From Micromonosporaceae bacterium (GTDB taxonomy: Bacteria > Actinomycetota > Actinomycetes > Mycobacteriales > Micromonosporaceae), in NCBI GenBank assembly GCA_020027875.1, contig JAHRHA010000002.1, positions 62,001 to 126,000 of the forward strand: DNA of 64,000 nucleotides, written 5' to 3'. Shown piece by piece: positions 42,716 through 53,723 of the stretch. Under the pieces are notes generated by a model, which was not told the DNA's origin, did no database searches, and was given only the letters and a program-made list of their open reading frames with translations. Position 1 is the first letter of the stretch. Each line of letters starts with the position of its first letter. The position numbers and the translations under genes were made by a program.

Positions 42716-43544
42716 CATCCCCGGATGGCTCCGCCCGACCGACCAGCGGTTGATCAACTGGCTGCTGAGCTACCAGGAGAACCAGGGCGTGCAGGGCGAC
42801 CTGTGCGAACTCGGCGCGTACCTGGGCAAGAGCGCTGTCCTCATTGGGGCGCACGTGCGACCGGTCGAGATGTTCACAGTGTGCGACCTCTTCGACTCGC
42901 CGGCGCCCAACGAGGCCAACGCCGCCGAGATGCTGCGCTCGTACGCCACCCTCACCCGCAGCACCTTCGAACGCAACTACCTGGCCTTCCACGACCGCCT
43001 TCCGGCCATCGTGGAGGGCGCCACGTCGACGATCGGAGAGCACGTCGCCCCGGGGTCGTGCCGCTTCGTACACGTGGACGCCTCGCACCACTTCGGACAT
43101 GTCAGCGTCGATGTGGTGTCGGCGCGCGCGATGCTCCAGCCCGACGGGGTGGTGGTCTTCGACGACTACCGGGCCGCACACACACCCGGCGTGGCGGCCG
43201 CAGTATGGTTCGCCATTCACGGTGAAGGGCTCTGTCCGATGTGGATCAGCCCAAACAAGATGTACGCCACGTGGGGGGACCCGACGGCGCTGCGAAAGGC
43301 GCTGGTCGAGTGGCTGACCGACCAGCCGGACTCGGCCTGGTCGGATCATGACGTGGCCGGCCACCGAATCGTGCAGATCGCGGACTGGCCGAAGCATCCC
43401 CCGGCGCCGCAGCCTCCGCCGTCAGCAGCACCGCCGGCTCCCCCACCCCGGCGGCCAAAGCACCCGATCATTGTGGATCTGCTCCCTCCGGCGGTGACCC
43501 GCGCGCTGCGCGCGGCCCGCCGCCGCAGGGAGGCACGACGGTGA
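42666..43544 (+). CDS. Class I SAM-dependent methyltransferase (TylF/macrocin-like)
   Basis: This 292-aa protein has a SAM domain with motif I GDLCELGAYLGKSAVLIG (about 46-63) and later RFVHVDASHHFGHVSVDV and VVVFDDYRA, typical of TylF-like or Methyltransf_24 proteins. The N-terminus overlaps the previous gene by 50 bp, and ATG 42678 is an alternative start. A Pro-rich stretch precedes a basic C-terminus. It probably methylates a sugar or polymer in the same pathway. Its TGA overlaps the next start (GTGA). Confidence 0.82.
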   Translation: MVVQMPTQHAAPANIDDIPGWLRPTDQRLINWLLSYQENQGVQGDLCELGAYLGKSAVLIGAHVRPVEMFTVCDLFDSPAPNEANAAEMLRSYATLTRSTFERNYLAFHDRLPAIVEGATSTIGEHVAPGSCRFVHVDASHHFGHVSVDVVSARAMLQPDGVVVFDDYRAAHTPGVAAAVWFAIHGEGLCPMWISPNKMYATWGDPTALRKALVEWLTDQPDSAWSDHDVAGHRIVQIADWPKHPPAPQPPPSAAPPAPPPRRPKHPIIVDLLPPAVTRALRAARRRREARR

Positions 43545-45118
43545 GCGTTCCCGTGGCGTACCCGGACTCCGAGGAGGGCCGCCGGCCGGACGCTGTGGCC
43601 CCCGAGCCGCGGGCCGGATCAATCTGGTCCCGGCGTTGGCGGCCACCCGCGCCGCGCGACTGGCGACTGCCGTCGTCGCGCGGTTGGCGACTCGGCGCCA
43701 TCACCTGCGGGATCGCCCAGACAGTGCTGCTGTTCTGGTGGATCGCGTTCTTCCCGGGGACGCTGAGCTACGACAGCGTCATGTACGTCTGGATGGTGAG
43801 CACTGGCAACTGGGGCACCCAACACTCGGTGCTCTACAACGGCATGGTCTGGCTCTCCTTGCAGACGACTGGCCAGCTGGGCCTGCTGACGCTCGCCCAG
43901 ACGGTGGCCATGGCGGGCGGCCTCGCGTACGTGGTAACCGGACTCCGGCGGTTGCGCGTGCCCGGCCGGTGGGTGGCGGTGGCCGCGATCGCCGCGACCT
44001 GCCTACCCGTGGTGGGCACCTTCACCGTGTACGTCTCGAAGGACGTCGCATTCGTGATCACCCAAGTCTGGTTGCTCGGCACCGTGGCGCGGATCATCGC
44101 GACCCGGCCGAACCCGGCGAGACGGTTGTGGGCGGCCCTATTCGCCGAGTTCGTCCTCATAGGACTGTTCCGGCAGAATGGCTTCGTCGTCATCGCGCTC
44201 ACGGTTGCCTTCCTCGTGCCGGTGCTCACCGGGATCCGGTGGCGGGTCGTGGCGTGCGGCGCGGCCGCAGTCGCGTTCGGCTTCCTCGCCAATGTCGCCG
44301 TATATCCGGCGCTCGGCGTCCGGCCGGCCCGAACAGAGCTGGTGCTGGGGACTGCTTACGCCGACATCGCGGTCGCCTACTCCCACCGCCCAGGCGCGTT
44401 CACCGCCAGCGAGAAGCAACTCATGTCCTCGGTAGCGCCACTCGACTACTGGTCATCCACGGCCAACTGCTACACCTCGGACACCACCGTGACGTACGCC
44501 AGGCCCGAGTTCAATTTCGCCGCAGCGAACCAGCGCCGGGGCGAACTGTTCGACCTGTGGCTGCGCCTGGTGAAACGCATGCCGGACGAGATGGTGCAGA
44601 CACGCCTGTGCCGGGGTTCCATCGCCTGGAACCCGTTCCCCGGCCCGGCCCACGGCTGGACGGTGAAGATTCCGATTGCCGGGGTGGGGCGTTACTTCGA
44701 CTTTCCGAGGGGCCGTATCGCGCAGAGCCCGTTCTCCGACGCCATCCGGCTCGCACCGCTAAGCGAGACGGCCCACGCGACCGGTGTCTTCCTCCGCCGG
44801 CTCTCCGACACGCGCTCCTTCGAGTGGTTCGCCTGGCGCGGCGCCACCTGGTGTTACGTGGCCTATCTAGCAGTGATCCTCTTCGCCCGACGCAGACGGG
44901 ACCTGGCGGTGCTCGGGCTCGTCGCGGTCGTCGCGGCCAATCAGATCAACGTCTTGATCAACAACCCGGGGCAACTTGTGCGCTACATGGTCGGCCCGCT
45001 CATCATTGGCATCCTGCTACTCCCGCTCGCCTTCGCGACCACCCGGGAGCCAACTTCTTCAGCGTCGCGGGAACGGCTCGCAGGCGGGCATCAGAATCGG
45101 GGCATACCGCCAAACTGA
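43541..45118 (+). CDS. Polytopic membrane protein, probable glycan-related
   Basis: This 525-aa membrane protein has about ten hydrophobic helices. [29 protein letters not shown] at residue 75 or so is reminiscent of DUF6020/GT-C-like proteins, with an extracytoplasmic loop between helices 8 and 9 that holds a Cys pair (ANCYTSDTT ... TRLCRG). Probable lipid-linked sugar transferase or polymer export factor; not proven. GTG 43541 overlaps the methyltransferase stop. The last 28 bp overlap upp convergently. Confidence 0.75.
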   Translation: MSVPVAYPDSEEGRRPDAVAPEPRAGSIWSRRWRPPAPRDWRLPSSRGWRLGAITCGIAQTVLLFWWIAFFPGTLSYDSVMYVWMVSTGNWGTQHSVLYNGMVWLSLQTTGQLGLLTLAQTVAMAGGLAYVVTGLRRLRVPGRWVAVAAIAATCLPVVGTFTVYVSKDVAFVITQVWLLGTVARIIATRPNPARRLWAALFAEFVLIGLFRQNGFVVIALTVAFLVPVLTGIRWRVVACGAAAVAFGFLANVAVYPALGVRPARTELVLGTAYADIAVAYSHRPGAFTASEKQLMSSVAPLDYWSSTANCYTSDTTVTYARPEFNFAAANQRRGELFDLWLRLVKRMPDEMVQTRLCRGSIAWNPFPGPAHGWTVKIPIAGVGRYFDFPRGRIAQSPFSDAIRLAPLSETAHATGVFLRRLSDTRSFEWFAWRGATWCYVAYLAVILFARRRRDLAVLGLVAVVAANQINVLINNPGQLVRYMVGPLIIGILLLPLAFATTREPTSSASRERLAGGHQNRGIPPN

Positions 45119-45723
45119 CGGTCGCCGGCGTCACCGAGGCCGGGCACGATGAAGGCCCGGTCGTTGAGCTTGTTGTCAATCGCCGCGGTGATCAAACGCA
45201 TCGGCAATCCGGATGCGTCGAGTCGAGCGATCCCCTCGGGAGCCGCTAGCACGCAGATCACCGTGACGTCGGTGCAGCCGCGGTCTGCGATGAGGCGAAC
45301 ACAATGCTCCAGCGAACCGCCGGTGGCGAGCATCGGGTCCAGCACCATCACCGGGATGTCGGTCAGATCCGTCGGAAGGGATTCCAAATAGGCCCGTGGT
45401 GCGAACGTCTCCTCGTCGCGGGCGAGCCCGACGAAGCCCATTGACGACTCCGGCAGTAACGCCAACGCCGCGTCGGACATACCGAGCCCCGCCCGCAGCA
45501 CCGGGACGAGCAGCGGCGGATTGGCGACGCGGTGGCCCTCGGTGCCGGCGACTGGAGTCCGGATCGGGTACGACTCGACAGCGAGTGCGCGCGCCGCCTC
45601 GTACACCAGCATCGTGGTCAATTCGTGTAGGGCGGCGCGGAATGCACCCGGTTCGGTGCGTTCGTCGCGCATAGCGGTGAGGCGGGTCTTCGCCAAGGGG
45701 TGGTCTACGACGAGTACGTCCAC
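45091..45723 (-). CDS. upp: Uracil phosphoribosyltransferase
   Basis: This 210-aa enzyme converts uracil and PRPP to UMP in pyrimidine salvage. The PRPP-binding [13 protein letters not shown] (about residues 124-136), [11 protein letters not shown] (about 71-81) and the C-terminal [12 protein letters not shown] are conserved and length is normal. GTG 45723 starts it. A 28-bp tandem repeat lies directly upstream. Its 3' end overlaps the membrane protein gene. Confidence 0.96.
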   Translation of the reverse strand: MDVLVVDHPLAKTRLTAMRDERTEPGAFRAALHELTTMLVYEAARALAVESYPIRTPVAGTEGHRVANPPLLVPVLRAGLGMSDAALALLPESSMGFVGLARDEETFAPRAYLESLPTDLTDIPVMVLDPMLATGGSLEHCVRLIADRGCTDVTVICVLAAPEGIARLDASGLPMRLITAAIDNKLNDRAFIVPGLGDAGDRQFGGMPRF

Positions 45724-45745
45724 GGATGTTCAAACTACCGGCTTC

Positions 45746-45846
45746 GTCGGAGACGATCAACGTAAACAACTGCGTCGGAGACGATCAACGCAAACAACTG
45801 CGTCGGAGACGATCAACGCAGCAACTGCGTCGGAGACGATCAACGC
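45746..45846. repeat. 28-bp tandem repeat upstream of upp
   Basis: Four copies of GTCGGAGACGATCAACG..AAACAACTGC type begin at 45746, 45774, 45802 and 45829 (spacing 28, 28, 27). Each holds a mini-hairpin CGTC-GGA-GACG. The array lies in the upp upstream region and its last copy contains the stop codon of the GT4 gene (TGA in GATCA). Confidence 0.85.
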
Positions 45847-47180
45847 AAGCTCGGCGCGGCCGTCGCGACGCCCGACGCGGCGAGCACCCCTGCCCCCGCG
45901 CGCGAGCCTGGGCGCCCGGCGTGCGCGGCTGCGGCGTAGGCGTATACGTCTAGCATCGCCGCCGCGTAGCGGGCCGGCGTATGCCCGGCGGCGTTGGTCG
46001 CGGCGGCGGCACCCAGCGCGCGGGCTCCCTCGGGGTCGCCGAGCAGACGAAGGATGCCCCCGGCGAAGTCCGCCGGGTGCGGCGGCGTGTGCACCCCCGA
46101 CCCGCGCAACGGACCGTGGCGGTGCAGCACCGCGTCCACGAGAACGGATGGCACGCCGGCCAAGGCCGCCTCCTGCAGCACAAGGGCCTGCGTGTCGGTT
46201 CGGGACGGGAAGGCGAAGACCTCGGCCGCGCGGTAGGCGGCCGCGACCACCGTGGGCGGCTGCTGCCCGGTCAGCACGACTCGGTCGGCGATCCACGGGC
46301 CAGCCTCGCGAAGCAGCCCGGCGAACCACTTCGGCTCATACATCGCACCCACGAGGACGAGCCGCGCCCGTGGACAGGCGAGGAGCACCCGATCGAAGGC
46401 CGAGACAAGTAGATCGATGCCCTTCTCCCGGTTGATGCGACCGACGAACAGCACGACCCGGTCGTCGTCCCGCAGGCCGTGGGCGGCGCGAAATGCAGCG
46501 ATCGCATCGGGCGCGGCGGCTCGTGCGGCCACCCCGGTGGGCACCACGAAGATCCGCTCGTCGGGGACAGGCAGCTCGATCCGGTCGAGCACCGCCCGGG
46601 TGGGCACGACGACGGCGTCGGCGTCGCCGAGCAGCAAGGCGTTGCCGGCGTCCAGCACCGCCCGCCGACGCCCGATCGCCGCCGCCCGGCGACCCGGCGG
46701 TGTGGGCTGATCACAGCGCATCGGTGGCCGCGGCAGGCCAAGGCGGCGCGCGTACAGCCGGACCCCGACCCGCAGCGCCCGGACCGGGAACCGATACGCC
46801 TCGGCATACGCGTGCAGGTCGGTGTGGTAGGTCTGCACCAGCGGCACGCCGAGCTGCCGCGCGGCCATCACGCCCAACAGGCCAACCGGTCCGGGGGTGT
46901 GGACATGGATGACGTCGGGTCGGTGGGTGGCCACCTCGGCGAGGGTGCCGCTCGCGGCCGCGGCGCGCAGCAACCACGGCGAGAGCCGCAGATCGGCCAC
47001 CCCACACGGGAGTGCCCGGAGCCGTAGCAGCCCCGGCTCGTCGAACTGGTGCGGGTGGCGCGGCACGACCGTCAACAGAGAGTGGCCCTCGAGGCTGAGC
47101 GCCTCGACCAGTGTCCGGATCGAGGTGATCACGCCATCGCGGCGCGGCAGATAGGTGTCCGTGAAGTTCGCGACCCGCAC
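45840..47180 (-). CDS. GT4 family glycosyltransferase
   Basis: This 446-aa glycosyltransferase has a GT-B fold: an N-terminal acceptor domain with VANFTDTYLPRRDGV and DVIHVHTPGPVGL, and a C-terminal nucleotide-sugar domain with GRINREKGIDLL and FAFPSRTDTQALVLQEAALAGVPSV (E-x7-E type). It resembles mannosyltransferases of the PimB/MgtA type. GTG 47180 gives the natural N-terminus. Its last codon and stop lie in the tandem repeat upstream of upp. Confidence 0.87.
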   Translation of the reverse strand: MRVANFTDTYLPRRDGVITSIRTLVEALSLEGHSLLTVVPRHPHQFDEPGLLRLRALPCGVADLRLSPWLLRAAAASGTLAEVATHRPDVIHVHTPGPVGLLGVMAARQLGVPLVQTYHTDLHAYAEAYRFPVRALRVGVRLYARRLGLPRPPMRCDQPTPPGRRAAAIGRRRAVLDAGNALLLGDADAVVVPTRAVLDRIELPVPDERIFVVPTGVAARAAAPDAIAAFRAAHGLRDDDRVVLFVGRINREKGIDLLVSAFDRVLLACPRARLVLVGAMYEPKWFAGLLREAGPWIADRVVLTGQQPPTVVAAAYRAAEVFAFPSRTDTQALVLQEAALAGVPSVLVDAVLHRHGPLRGSGVHTPPHPADFAGGILRLLGDPEGARALGAAAATNAAGHTPARYAAAMLDVYAYAAAAHAGRPGSRAGAGVLAASGVATAAPSLR

Positions 47181-47322
47181 ACCTCGTACGCTCGCAAGAC
47201 ATCGCCCAACCAGGGGGTTCCATGGTGCGACGTGTCGATGAACGTTAGCCGACCGGTTTGGGTGCGCCAGCGCGCGCCGATCGGCAAGATCCGTGTATCG
47301 GCTCGCGGGTAGACTCCTCGGT

Positions 47323-48306
47323 ATGACGGTGACAGCGAAGTCCACCGACACGTCGCCAAGGGTTGAACGTCCCACCGATCTCGCCGACGTCGCCCGCTCC
47401 GAGGCCGCCCTGCGCACGTTCCTGCATGGTCTGCCGGGGGTCGACCAGGTCGGGGCGGATGCTCGCGCGGCCACCCTCGGCACCCGCTCGATCAAGACCT
47501 CCGCAAAAAAGTGGGCGATCGACCTCGCCATCCGGATGGTCGACCTCACCACGCTCGAGGGCGCCGACACTCCGGGTAAGGTCCGCGCCATCTGCGCCAA
47601 GGCCCGCCGCCCCGATCCGGCCGACCCGACCTGTCCGGCTGTGGCCGCGGTCTGTGTCTACCCCTCGATGGTCGCCACGGCGGCGGAGGAGCTGCGTGGC
47701 ACCGGGATCCACGTGGCGAGCGTCGCGACGGCGTTCCCGTCCGGACAGGCGCCGCTGGCTGTGAAGCTCGATGACACTCGCGCCGCGGTCTCAGACGGAG
47801 CCGACGAGATCGACATGGTCATCAGTCGTGGTGCCTTCCTCGCCGGCCGCTACATGGAGGTCTTCGACGAGATCGTGGCGGTGAAGCAAGCCGCCGGGGC
47901 AGCTCACCTCAAGGTCATCCTCGAGACCGGAGAGCTCGCGACGTACGACAATGTCCGACGCGCGAGCTGGCTCGGCATGCTCGCGGGCGGCGACTTCATC
48001 AAGACCTCGACGGGGAAGATCACGCCCGCCGCGACGCTGCCGGTCACGCTGGTCATGCTCGAAGCCGTCCGGGACTTCCGGTCGGTGACCGGGCGGCAGG
48101 TCGGGGTCAAGCCGGCCGGCGGCATCCGCACCAGCAAGGACGCCATCAAGTACCTGGTCACGGTGAACGAGACAGCCGGCGAAGACTGGCTCGACCCCGA
48201 TTGGTTCCGGTTCGGCGCATCCACGCTCCTCAACGACCTGCTCATGCAGCGGACCAAGATGGCCACCGGCCGATACTCGGGGCCCGACTACTTCACCCTG
48301 GACTGA
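47323..48306 (+). CDS. deoC: Deoxyribose-phosphate aldolase
   Basis: This 327-aa aldolase splits 2-deoxyribose-5-phosphate into acetaldehyde and glyceraldehyde-3-phosphate. The Schiff-base lysine lies in GDFIKTSTGK, with VKPAGGIRT and a long DEIDMVISRGAFLAG block also typical. ATG 47323 was chosen; an ATG 30 bp upstream adds ten unrelated residues. It is longer than the E. coli enzyme because of its N-terminal extension. The aldehyde dehydrogenase gene follows 3 bp later, so acetaldehyde is likely oxidised by the neighbours. Confidence 0.94.
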   Translation: MTVTAKSTDTSPRVERPTDLADVARSEAALRTFLHGLPGVDQVGADARAATLGTRSIKTSAKKWAIDLAIRMVDLTTLEGADTPGKVRAICAKARRPDPADPTCPAVAAVCVYPSMVATAAEELRGTGIHVASVATAFPSGQAPLAVKLDDTRAAVSDGADEIDMVISRGAFLAGRYMEVFDEIVAVKQAAGAAHLKVILETGELATYDNVRRASWLGMLAGGDFIKTSTGKITPAATLPVTLVMLEAVRDFRSVTGRQVGVKPAGGIRTSKDAIKYLVTVNETAGEDWLDPDWFRFGASTLLNDLLMQRTKMATGRYSGPDYFTLD

Positions 48307-48309
48307 GCC

Positions 48310-49717
<1,408 letters not shown>

Positions 49718-49746
<29 letters not shown>

Positions 49747-50689
49747 CCCGCGGAGGGCTTCGCCCCCCGCGACCCCCCCAACTGCGACGAGCCGGCCTGC
49801 GGCCGGCGCTGTCCAGCAGGCGACCACTTCGCGGGTCGGCGTTCGCAAGACGTACAAGCTATTCGTGGGCGGCGCGTTCCCGCGCAGCGAGTCGGGACGC
49901 TCCTACGCGGTGTCGTCGGCGGCTGGGGACTTCCTTGCCAACGCGGCGCTCGCCTCTCGCAAGGATGTCCGCGACGCGGTGAAGGCGGCCAGGGCCGCCG
50001 TGTCGCCGTGGGCGGGCGCGACGGCGTACAACCGTGGCCAGATCCTCTACCGCATCGCCGAGATGCTCGAGGGTCGCCGGGCTCAGTTCGCCGACGAGGT
50101 CCGCGCCGGTGAGGGGCTGGGCAAGTCGGCGGCGGAGACAGCGGTGGATGCCGCGATCGACCGATGGATCTGGTACGCGGGCTGGTCGGACAAGGTCGCG
50201 CAGATCTACGGCAACGCCAACCCGGTCGCCGGCCCGTTCTTCAACCTCACCACCCCTGAGCCGACCGGCGTGGTCGGCGTGGTCGCGCCGGCGGAGTCGT
50301 CCTTGCTCGGCCTGGTCAGCGTGATCGCCCCGGTGATTGTGACCGGGAACACATCGGTGGTGCTCGCCAGCGAGACCCGGCCGCTGCCATCCATCACCCT
50401 CGCCGAGGTACTCGCCACCTCGGACCTGCCTGGCGGCGTCGTCAACCTGCTCACTGGACGGGTCGCCGAGACGGGGCCGTGGCTCGCCTCGCACATGGAC
50501 GTCAACGCCATCGACCTCGGCGGCGTCGCTGACCCGGCACTGGGCACCCAGATGGAGGTCGCGGCCGCGGAGAACCTTAAACGGGTCATCCGGCCGCGCG
50601 GCGGGGAGGACTGGTCGGCCGAACCCGGCCTGGACCGGCTGCTTGCCTTCCTCGAACCGAAGACCGTCTGGCATCCCAAGGGTCTCTAG
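49718..50689 (+). CDS. Short aldehyde-dehydrogenase-like protein lacking the catalytic half
   Basis: The protein (up to 323 aa, ALDH homology from about residue 45) contains only the coenzyme-binding part of an aldehyde dehydrogenase. The family catalytic Cys and C-terminal domain are absent and it ends near TVWHPKGL. At the expected family N-terminus (RKTYKLFVGGAFPRSESG) there is no ATG, GTG or TTG; the nearest in-frame start is ATG 49718, inside the previous gene and upstream of a hairpin. It may act as a partner of the full-length enzyme or have lost activity. Similar short ALDH genes next to deoC occur in other actinobacteria. Confidence 0.75.
49749..49771 (+). terminator. GC-rich hairpin between the two ALDH genes
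   Basis: CGCGGAGGGC-TTC-GCCCCCCGCG has 10-bp arms with one mismatch, followed by a run of C (GACCCCCCC). It lies 3 bp past the first ALDH stop and inside the N-terminal extension of the second. Possible attenuator or repeat-type element. Confidence 0.65.
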
Positions 50690-50858
50690 CTCGGTAAGAC
50701 CTCGGCAGTTCTCGGCGAGTACGACGCCTGGGGCGGCCGCCGATCAACTGCGCAGACAGACTAGGGTGTGCGCTGAGTCGCGGATACGATACTCGTCGGA
50801 ATGGCGCGGTGTCTGATCCCTGGGCAGGGACCCACCCCTAGGTACGACGGAGGTCGAC

Positions 50859-51731
50859 GTGGCCGCAGACGAGCCGGCCGACGAGGCGGAGAGCGGACGC
50901 TCTGCGCGAACCGGTGCGCTCTGGGCGGATGTGCGGATCGATCCCGTCGAGATCGCTCTACCTGGCGCGGTTGGGTACACGCTTCGGGCCTACCGACCCT
51001 CGGGGGAGATCGCCAAATCCGACGCAGACCGCAATCCCGCCGCCGAGCTCGATGACTTCGACGCCGCCGCAGCCGCCGTGGCCAGGCGTCGTCGGGCTAG
51101 CGACGAGGACGAGACGTCCGACGAGGAGGCGGAGGTCGAGGCCGCCCTCGAGCCAGACAAGATCGACGATGAGGTCGAGGGCGACGAAGATCTTGCGGAC
51201 GACGAAGATCTGGAAGATTACGACGAGGACGAGGATAACGTCGAGGAGGAGGTGCCCGTCTTCCTCGGGCGCAACAACCGGGTCTACCTCTTCCACAGCC
51301 CCGAGAAGCTCGTCGAATTTGTTCGCTCCGGTGCCGAGCACGACCTTACCCAGCTCGACACCTGGGCGGCGCTGGTCAAGCGGGTCGGCAGCGACGACAT
51401 CGTGCCGCTCGACGATGACAGCTACGAGCTCGACCTCGTCGTGGAGAACCTTCGGGGCGGTCCCGACGCGTGGGAACCGCGCCTCATTCTCAAAGCAGGG
51501 GAGATCGCCCGGGATCTCGGCTTTGCCCTGCGCATAGAGCCGGTGCTTGTGGCGCTCGCTGCGGGCTCACCACTGGACGATCTCGACGAGGCGCTGCGCG
51601 CCGCGGAGGCCGGGGGTGTCGGCTCATTCTTCGCCAAACGCAAGCTGCGTAAGATCCCGGCGCAGCAGTCTTCCCTGGCCTGGCGCACGCTCATTGGCAA
51701 GATCTCTGCCATTGCAGACTGGCGCGACTAG
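50859..51731 (+). CDS. Acidic protein, hypothetical
   Basis: This 290-aa protein has a strongly acidic middle (about 85-135, mostly Asp/Glu) between an N-terminal domain with ALWADVRIDPVEIALPGAVGYTLRAYRPS and a C-terminal domain with DDSYELDLVVENLRGGPDAWEPRL and FFAKRKLRKIPAQQSSL. GTG 50859 follows GGAGG. Homologues in actinobacteria are known to me only as hypothetical or as 'DNA primase' without support. It is the first of three co-directional genes that end in the roadblock gene. Confidence 0.8.
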   Translation: MAADEPADEAESGRSARTGALWADVRIDPVEIALPGAVGYTLRAYRPSGEIAKSDADRNPAAELDDFDAAAAAVARRRRASDEDETSDEEAEVEAALEPDKIDDEVEGDEDLADDEDLEDYDEDEDNVEEEVPVFLGRNNRVYLFHSPEKLVEFVRSGAEHDLTQLDTWAALVKRVGSDDIVPLDDDSYELDLVVENLRGGPDAWEPRLILKAGEIARDLGFALRIEPVLVALAAGSPLDDLDEALRAAEAGGVGSFFAKRKLRKIPAQQSSLAWRTLIGKISAIADWRD

Positions 51732-51827
51732 GAAACTCCAGGGACTATCGGTCATTAACAGACGATCGGCCAGCAAAACAGCGGCCCGCCAGCGACAATC
51801 GGCGGGACCGGGGAGGAGGACGAGGCC

Positions 51828-53723
51828 GTGGCGTTGGTGCGCGTGTACTGCGGGGTGGCAACCGCCGAGATGTCGCCGTGGCTGACCGTCGCGGTTGTTG
51901 ATGACGCGGGTCGCCTACTGGACATGCGCCACATCAGCGACGACCCGGCCGGCTACGCCTACCTCGGTGCTCTGCTCGCCGACCGTTCCGGTGGTGCCGC
52001 TCCGGTCGCTGTGGATCGCCACGAGCACCTCGTCGCCCAACTGATGGCCGCGGCCAACCGCCCGCTGGCGATCGCCGACGAAGCAACTCTCGCTGACTTC
52101 TCGGAACGATTCGCAGACGACACGTCGTACGAGGAGATGCAGGCTCCGATCTCCCAGCGTCGCGCGGTTGGGCTGGCCCGAGGGTTGCAGGCTGGCGCGC
52201 TCTACGCGACGGCGCAGAGTCCGTCATGGGATCTGGACGAGTTCAAGCCCGTACTCGCCGCTCACGGCGCCGTGACGGCCGGACGCCAAGCGGCCGCCGC
52301 CGCGCTTCGAGAGGTGTTGCGGGAGCTCTATCCGGCCGCGCTGCGGGCCTACCCGGACCCGGCTGAGTACATTCCGCTCAAGATCCTCGATGCCCTGCCC
52401 GAACCGGGCCTGCTGACGGCCTCGCCGTCCAGTCGCAACCGGGACGCGGCGCTCGTGGCCGAACTCTCCTCCAGTGGCGTGGCCGACACGACCACCGCGG
52501 TGAATGCCATCACAGCGCTGCGGGTCGCCGTCGAGGAATCCCCGCGATGGAATGCCAACCGCATGCTCGCTCCGGTCGTGGCCGAGACCGTTCGACAGGC
52601 GGTCGCCGCCGTACGGGCGTGCGACGCCGCCTCGGCGGCACTCGTGGGGACGCTGGTTGAGCGGCTGGGGGCCATGCACGCTGGCGGCGTCCCGCCGCGT
52701 CCATACCTGGTTTATCCCAGTCCGCCCGCGCCGGTCTCGCCGGCGGTGCCACGCCGTCCGCCGGGCCCGGCCGCCGAGGTGCCGGCGAGCCGGCTGTCCC
52801 CCAGGGTTAGCGCCGCGAGCGCGGCCGCCGCCGGCGTTCCCGCGACGTCGGTCCCGACCCCGCGCACTGAGACCGGGTACCCGGTCCCCGGCTTCGCGGC
52901 CCCCGGTAGCCGGACTGACTGGCCGCTCGTCCCCCCGCCCGAGGACGATTTCGCCGCCGTGTATGCGAGGTTGCCCGCCGCCTCTGCGCACGAGCCCGCC
53001 GCCTCTGCGCACGAGCCCGCCGCCTCTGCGCACGAGCACGCCGCCTCGGCCCATGGCTCGTACGGCGACTCGACCGCGACCACCCTGTCCTTCAGCATGG
53101 ATCCGCTCAACGCACCGTTGGAGCGGACGGCCCCCGGCGCGCCGAGTGGGTTGTCGGCGCCGTGGCTCGCCGGGGAGATGCCGGTTGAGCCGCCCTCCCT
53201 TCGGCTGGTCGACAGCGCGCACTCCGACCCGCTGACCGATCCGTTCCCGGACCGGATGGCGCCACCGGTCCTTCGCGTGATCGACGGCGGACGTCAGCCC
53301 GATGCCGGGCACCGGCCCCCAGACGACGATCTGCTCATCTTCTCCCAGACCGCCTGGTTCACCCAGGTCGACGAGTCGGTGGTGGACGACACGGCGAGCT
53401 GGGGCCGGCTCGCCGACGAGGGATGGCGTGCCGCCGGGCAGTCCGCCCATCCGGCCGTCGGCGCCGACACGATGGCGGGGCTACCGCGGCGCGTACCGCA
53501 GGCGAACCTGGTGCCCGGCTCCGCACAGCCGCCGCCGCGGCAACTCCGCATCGTGCGCGACGCGCAGAGCATCGCCGCCCACACGGAGGGGTATTTCCGC
53601 GGGTGGCGGCGGGGCCAGGAAATCGGCGGCTTCGCGGTCGGGCAGCGCGACCGGGCCGCGTGGGAGTTCAATCGCGACCAGCGTGCACGCGAGGGCGTTG
53701 ATCAGCGGGCGCGGCTGTCCTGA
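51828..53723 (+). CDS. Large protein with an IS110-RuvC-like N-terminus and a conservon-sensor-like C-terminal tail
   Basis: This 631-aa protein is not a recognised family. Residues about 1-280 show the layout of the IS110/DEDD transposase RuvC-like domain (RVYCGVATA...AVVDDAGRLLD, ...AISQRRAVGLARGLQAGAL) but the catalytic acidic residues are not at their places; no Transposase_20 domain follows. About 285-520 is a Pro/Ala-rich linker with a 7-residue repeat AASAHEP (52974-53036). The C-terminus has SWGRLADEGW, GLPRRVPQANLVPG and YFRGWRRGQ, matching the end of the conservon sensor at 56002. The roadblock gene overlaps its stop by one base. The IS110 link is inference. Confidence 0.7.
   Translation: MALVRVYCGVATAEMSPWLTVAVVDDAGRLLDMRHISDDPAGYAYLGALLADRSGGAAPVAVDRHEHLVAQLMAAANRPLAIADEATLADFSERFADDTSYEEMQAPISQRRAVGLARGLQAGALYATAQSPSWDLDEFKPVLAAHGAVTAGRQAAAAALREVLRELYPAALRAYPDPAEYIPLKILDALPEPGLLTASPSSRNRDAALVAELSSSGVADTTTAVNAITALRVAVEESPRWNANRMLAPVVAETVRQAVAAVRACDAASAALVGTLVERLGAMHAGGVPPRPYLVYPSPPAPVSPAVPRRPPGPAAEVPASRLSPRVSAASAAAAGVPATSVPTPRTETGYPVPGFAAPGSRTDWPLVPPPEDDFAAVYARLPAASAHEPAASAHEPAASAHEHAASAHGSYGDSTATTLSFSMDPLNAPLERTAPGAPSGLSAPWLAGEMPVEPPSLRLVDSAHSDPLTDPFPDRMAPPVLRVIDGGRQPDAGHRPPDDDLLIFSQTAWFTQVDESVVDDTASWGRLADEGWRAAGQSAHPAVGADTMAGLPRRVPQANLVPGSAQPPPRQLRIVRDAQSIAAHTEGYFRGWRRGQEIGGFAVGQRDRAAWEFNRDQRAREGVDQRARLS

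Noticed and set aside
45746-45846. Possible CRISPR array
   Set aside because: Repeats of 28 bp are directly adjacent with no spacers and no cas genes.
50801-51055. Frame overlapping the start of the acidic-protein gene
   Set aside because: Arg-rich and in a different frame from the RBS-supported GTG 50859.
51828-53723. Active IS110 transposase
   Set aside because: The catalytic residues and the second transposase domain are missing, no terminal repeats are seen and the C-terminus is sensor-tail-like.
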